From Marinospirillum sp. (lineage in GTDB: Bacteria > Pseudomonadota > Gammaproteobacteria > Pseudomonadales > Halomonadaceae), in assembly GCA_007116195.1 (NCBI GenBank), contig SKIX01000210.1, positions 1 through 9,080 of the forward strand: 9,080 bases of DNA, in the 5' to 3' direction. Position numbers and translations under genes: made by a program. Shown here piece after piece: positions 7,050 through 9,080 of the stretch (position 1 is its first letter; the number at the start of each line of letters is the position of its first letter). The notes under the pieces are model-generated. The model had not been told where the DNA came from. It did not search any database and saw only the letters and a program-made list of their open reading frames with translations.

Positions 7050-7585
7050 AGCAAACTTTCGATGGCTTGTTGCATTTCACGAGACTCGGGCGAAGTGCGA
7101 CTGCCAAAGCTGGCAACCAGTTCACCTTCAGTATTGATTAAGTATTTGAAAAAGTTCCAACGCGGCAAGGTGGCTCCCTGGTCACGCAATTCAGCAAACA
7201 CCGGATTAAGCTTGCCGCGACTGACTGAAGAAGGGCTAAGCATCGTGAAGGTTACCCCAAAATTGATAAAGCAAACTTCAGCGGTTTTTGCTTCATCGCG
7301 AGCTTCTTGACGAAAGTCATTGGAGGGAAAGCCTAAAATGACCAAGCCTTGATCTTGGTAACGCTGGTTAAGCTTTTCTAGGCCTTCAAATTGGCCAGTA
7401 AAACCACAGTGGCTGGCAGTATTCACAATTAATAGCGGCTGGCCAGTAAAAGAGCAAAGGTCAAGGGTTTCTGAAGAGTGTAAAAGTGCTTGGGTAGATT
7501 GCAAAATCTTGGGGCAGGCCTGTGTCTCAGCTTGAGCAGGGAGGGTGAGCATCAATAGTAAGAACGCAAAAAAAGCCGCTGGCAT
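7046..7585 (-). CDS. Secreted glutathione-peroxidase-family thiol peroxidase
   Basis: Predicted to reduce hydrogen peroxide or organic hydroperoxides in the periplasm with thiol donors; in bacteria thioredoxin-like donors are often used rather than glutathione. The 179 residues begin with a signal peptide (hydrophobic 4-16, cleavage after AQA, residue 19). The Gpx fold shows NTASHCGFTGQFEGLEKL with peroxidatic C60 in place of selenocysteine, GFPSNDFRQE with Q93, and RWNFFKYLI with W143 and N144, completing the catalytic tetrad. C105, in the VCFINFGVTF segment, is a candidate resolving cysteine. C24 and C44 are extra cysteines in the N-terminal extension. The usual QEPG sequence is QEAR here. 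The ATG at 7585 has GAGGA 7 bases upstream. It is the first gene of the operon leading to DUF3080, regB and regA, downstream of a good sigma-70-type promoter. Confidence 0.92.
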   Translation of the reverse strand: MPAAFFAFLLLMLTLPAQAETQACPKILQSTQALLHSSETLDLCSFTGQPLLIVNTASHCGFTGQFEGLEKLNQRYQDQGLVILGFPSNDFRQEARDEAKTAEVCFINFGVTFTMLSPSSVSRGKLNPVFAELRDQGATLPRWNFFKYLINTEGELVASFGSRTSPESREMQQAIESLL

Positions 7586-7592
7586 GGTTCAA

Positions 7593-7597
7593 TCCTC
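7593..7597 (-). promoter_or_regulatory. Ribosome binding site of the peroxidase gene
   Basis: GAGGA on the minus strand, seven bases before the ATG at 7585. Confidence 0.65.
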
Positions 7598-7625
7598 GTT
7601 GTTTGGAGCTGTCTATATAATTTCA

Positions 7626-7654
7626 TGTATAGCTTTTGTATGCTTGTTGGTCAA
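7626..7654 (-). promoter_or_regulatory. Sigma-70-type promoter of the peroxidase-DUF3080-regBA operon
   Basis: On the minus strand, TTGACC (7654-7649) and TATACA (7631-7626) are separated by exactly 17 bases, 40 bases upstream of the peroxidase start. The -35 matches consensus at 5 of 6 bases and the -10 at 4 of 6. This is the best promoter in the window and the only convincing one for the four-gene operon. Confidence 0.65.
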
Positions 7655-7659
7655 ACTAT

Positions 7660-7690
7660 TTGACAGTTAAAGCCCTGGTTTAACTGTTAG
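7660..7690 (+). promoter_or_regulatory. Putative tas promoter with consensus -35 and weak -10
   Basis: A perfect TTGACA (7660-7665) faces the aldo/keto reductase gene. No good -10 lies 16-18 bases downstream; the nearest candidate, TGTTAG (7685-7690), is 19 bases away and matches 3 of 6. A good -35 with a poor or over-spaced -10 is typical of regulated promoters. Confidence 0.45.
7663..7687. promoter_or_regulatory. Perfect 9-bp inverted repeat in the tas promoter spacer, probable operator
   Basis: ACAGTTAAA (7663-7671) and TTTAACTGT (7679-7687) are exact reverse complements around a 7-base GCCCTGG centre. The dyad begins in the -35 box and fills the space up to the -10 candidate, so a bound dimer would sit between the two promoter elements. 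No regulator gene is adjacent, and the binding protein is unknown. Confidence 0.55.
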
Positions 7691-7717
7691 ACTCTACTTG
7701 AGTGCTCACTAGCTAGC

Positions 7718-7722
7718 AGGAG
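7718..7722 (+). promoter_or_regulatory. Ribosome binding site of tas
   Basis: AGGAG five bases before the ATG at 7728. Confidence 0.7.
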
Positions 7723-7727
7723 ATAAG

Positions 7728-8762
7728 ATGAACTACCGTCAATTGGGTCAAACAGATCTTCAGGTTTCCAAAATAGCTCTGGGAACCATGACTTGGGGTG
7801 AACAAAATACTGAGCAAGAAGCGTATCAGCAGTTGGATAGGGCTGTCGCTGCAGGGGTCAACTTGATTGATACTGCCGAGATGTACCCTGTACCACCCAA
7901 AGCAGCAACTCAGGGCTTAACAGAAGAGTATTTAGGTCAGTGGTTAAATCGCTCTGGCCAGCGAGACCGCTTGGTGTTGGCAACCAAGGTGGTGGGGCGT
8001 TCGGATATGGACTACTTGCGTGGTGGTCCGCGCCTGAATGCTAAACAAATTAAGCAAGCCTGTGAAGCCAGCCTTAAACGCCTGCAAACGGATTATATCG
8101 ACTTATATCAAATACACTGGCCGGAGCGTAAAACCAACTTTTTTGGTCAACTTGGCTACAAGCATCAGGCTGACTCAGATGCGATAGGGGTAGAAGAAAC
8201 TCTGGCTGCTTGTGCTGATCTGGTTGAAGAAGGCAAGGTGCGTTACCTGGGTATTTCTAACGAAACGCCTTGGGGTGTGCATGAGTACTTACGCCTAGCT
8301 GATCAAAAGGGTTGGCCTCGTATTCAGTCAATTCAGAACCCCTACAACCTGCTTAATCGCACTTTTGAGGTGGGCCTGGCTGAAATGGCTCTGCGTGAAC
8401 AGGTAGGTTTACTAGCTTATTCGCCGTTAGGGTTTGGTGTGTTAAGCGGTAAGTATCTTGACCAGGCTAAGCCAGAGGGTGCACGTTTAACTCTATATGA
8501 GCGTTTTCAGCGCTACACTTCACCCCTGGCAGAGGCAGCAACTCAGGGTTATGTGGAGCTGGCTCGGTCTTTTGGTTTGGACCCGGCACAAATGGCACTT
8601 GCTTTTGTTAATGATCAGCGTTTTGTGACCAGTAACATCATCGGCGCAACCAGCTTGCAGCAGTTGGAAGCCAACTTGGCGTCTGCTCAGCTGACTTTAA
8701 CAAAAGAACAGCTGGAGGCCGTGGAGCAGTTACATCTCCAGCAGCCTAACCCTTGCCCTTAA
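7728..8762 (+). CDS. tas: Aldo/keto reductase, Tas family
   Basis: Cytoplasmic NADPH-dependent oxidoreductase of the aldo/keto reductase superfamily. It is very close along its whole 344 residues to my recollection of E. coli Tas (about 346 residues), for example LGTMTWGEQN (18-27), AEMYPVPPKAATQGLTEEYL (50-69), QNPYNLLNRTFEVGLAEMAL and AYSPLGFGVLSGKYL. The catalytic tetrad is visible as D48, Y53, K87 and H130 in a (beta/alpha)8 barrel. E. coli Tas was found as a suppressor of tyrosine auxotrophy under starvation; the physiological substrate is not settled, so aldehyde or ketone reduction is the safe statement. The start is fixed by AGGAG 5 bases upstream. It is divergent from the peroxidase operon across a shared 142-base control region and converges on ppsR with a 4-base gap. 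Confidence 0.95.
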   Translation: MNYRQLGQTDLQVSKIALGTMTWGEQNTEQEAYQQLDRAVAAGVNLIDTAEMYPVPPKAATQGLTEEYLGQWLNRSGQRDRLVLATKVVGRSDMDYLRGGPRLNAKQIKQACEASLKRLQTDYIDLYQIHWPERKTNFFGQLGYKHQADSDAIGVEETLAACADLVEEGKVRYLGISNETPWGVHEYLRLADQKGWPRIQSIQNPYNLLNRTFEVGLAEMALREQVGLLAYSPLGFGVLSGKYLDQAKPEGARLTLYERFQRYTSPLAEAATQGYVELARSFGLDPAQMALAFVNDQRFVTSNIIGATSLQQLEANLASAQLTLTKEQLEAVEQLHLQQPNPCP

Positions 8763-8766
8763 GGTT

Positions 8767-9080
8767 TTATCGAGGCGAGAACCTGCGCTCGATACCTGCC
8801 TGAGACAGTATGCGGGTTGAGATTTCTTCAATTGAGTGGTGGGTGGAGTCAATAAAATCAATTCGATGACGGCGATAGAGGTTTTCGACATCCTCAACTT
8901 CACGAACACACTGCTTCAAAGAAGAGTACTGGCTATTAGGGCGGCGTTCATTACGAATGGATGCTAAGCGTTCAGGTTCGATTGTGAGGCCGAAAATCTT
9001 ATGGCGATAGGGTCGCAGGGCTTTGGGCAGTTCGCTATCCAGCAAATCATCTTCGGTAATCGGATAGTTGGCAGCCCTAA
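8767..9080 (-). CDS. ppsR: PEP synthase regulatory protein PpsR (DUF299), C-terminal part, 5' end beyond window
   Basis: C-terminal 103 codons of the bifunctional ADP-dependent kinase/Pi-dependent pyrophosphorylase that inactivates and reactivates phosphoenolpyruvate synthase, a control point of gluconeogenesis. The frame is open to the right edge (first full codon 9076-9078), giving [18 protein letters not shown] and onward, so the TTG at 9045 is not the start. Diagnostic family segments are [36 protein letters not shown], and [17 protein letters not shown] close to the C-terminus. The family is about 270 residues, so roughly 165 residues, including the nucleotide-binding P-loop, lie outside. 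The usual partner gene ppsA is not in the window. No clear terminator separates it from the convergent tas gene. Confidence 0.93.
   Translation of the reverse strand, partial: RAANYPITEDDLLDSELPKALRPYRHKIFGLTIEPERLASIRNERRPNSQYSSLKQCVREVEDVENLYRRHRIDFIDSTHHSIEEISTRILSQAGIERRFSPR

Noticed and set aside
8769..8793. Inverted repeat ATCGAG...CTCGAT just after the tas stop, as a terminator
   Set aside because: The stem is only 6 bp with a 13-base loop, there is no T-run, and it lies inside the conserved end of ppsR.
1..9080. Mobile elements, CRISPR arrays, tRNA/rRNA, defence or phage genes
   Set aside because: No transposase or integrase motifs, terminal or regularly spaced repeats, or RNA-gene signatures were seen; nearly every base is accounted for by housekeeping or signalling genes.

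Overview
The window looks like ordinary chromosomal DNA of a free-living, probably marine or aquatic gammaproteobacterium of the Oceanospirillales/Pseudomonadales kind. That assignment is inferred from the family set (RegB/RegA with a DUF3080 lipoprotein, PpsR, Tas, a 40H-like chemoreceptor, a periplasmic-sensing GGDEF protein) and from balanced base composition. Genes are tightly packed on both strands. I see no RNA gene, insertion sequence, CRISPR array, phage gene or obvious horizontally acquired block, and no stretch over 300 bases without a gene.

Layout. (a) 1-1448, plus strand: the 3' part of a membrane diguanylate cyclase with a periplasmic solute-binding domain, cut by the left edge. 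It converges on (b) 1496-3142, minus strand, a transmembrane methyl-accepting chemotaxis protein; a hairpin at 1470-1489 lies between them. (c) 3143-3345 is the divergent intergenic region, holding an AT-rich perfect palindrome and repeated AGGGTT words. (d) 3346-4017, plus strand: a multi-pass membrane protein resembling proteobacterial CbiM-family ECF permeases. It ends 4 bases from (e), a minus-strand four-gene operon read from 7585 down to 4022: secreted glutathione-peroxidase-like protein, DUF3080 lipoprotein, RegB-type redox sensor kinase, RegA-type response regulator. (f) 7586-7727 is a divergent promoter region with back-to-back -35 boxes and a perfect 9-bp inverted repeat. (g) 7728-8762, plus strand: a Tas-type aldo/keto reductase. 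It converges within 4 bases on (h), the 3' end of ppsR (PEP synthase regulatory kinase/phosphatase), which runs off the right edge.

How they fit together. The minus operon links a thiol peroxidase acting in the envelope with a quinone/redox-sensing two-component system, RegB keeping the quinone-binding GGxxNPF motif and the dimer-region cysteine. An NADPH-dependent reductase is transcribed divergently from the same control region, so the right half reads as a redox module. The left half is signal transduction (c-di-GMP synthesis and chemotaxis). The least explained parts are the DUF3080 lipoprotein inside the redox operon and the dyad in the tas promoter. I did not find a clearly new multi-gene system; the leads are these small ones.
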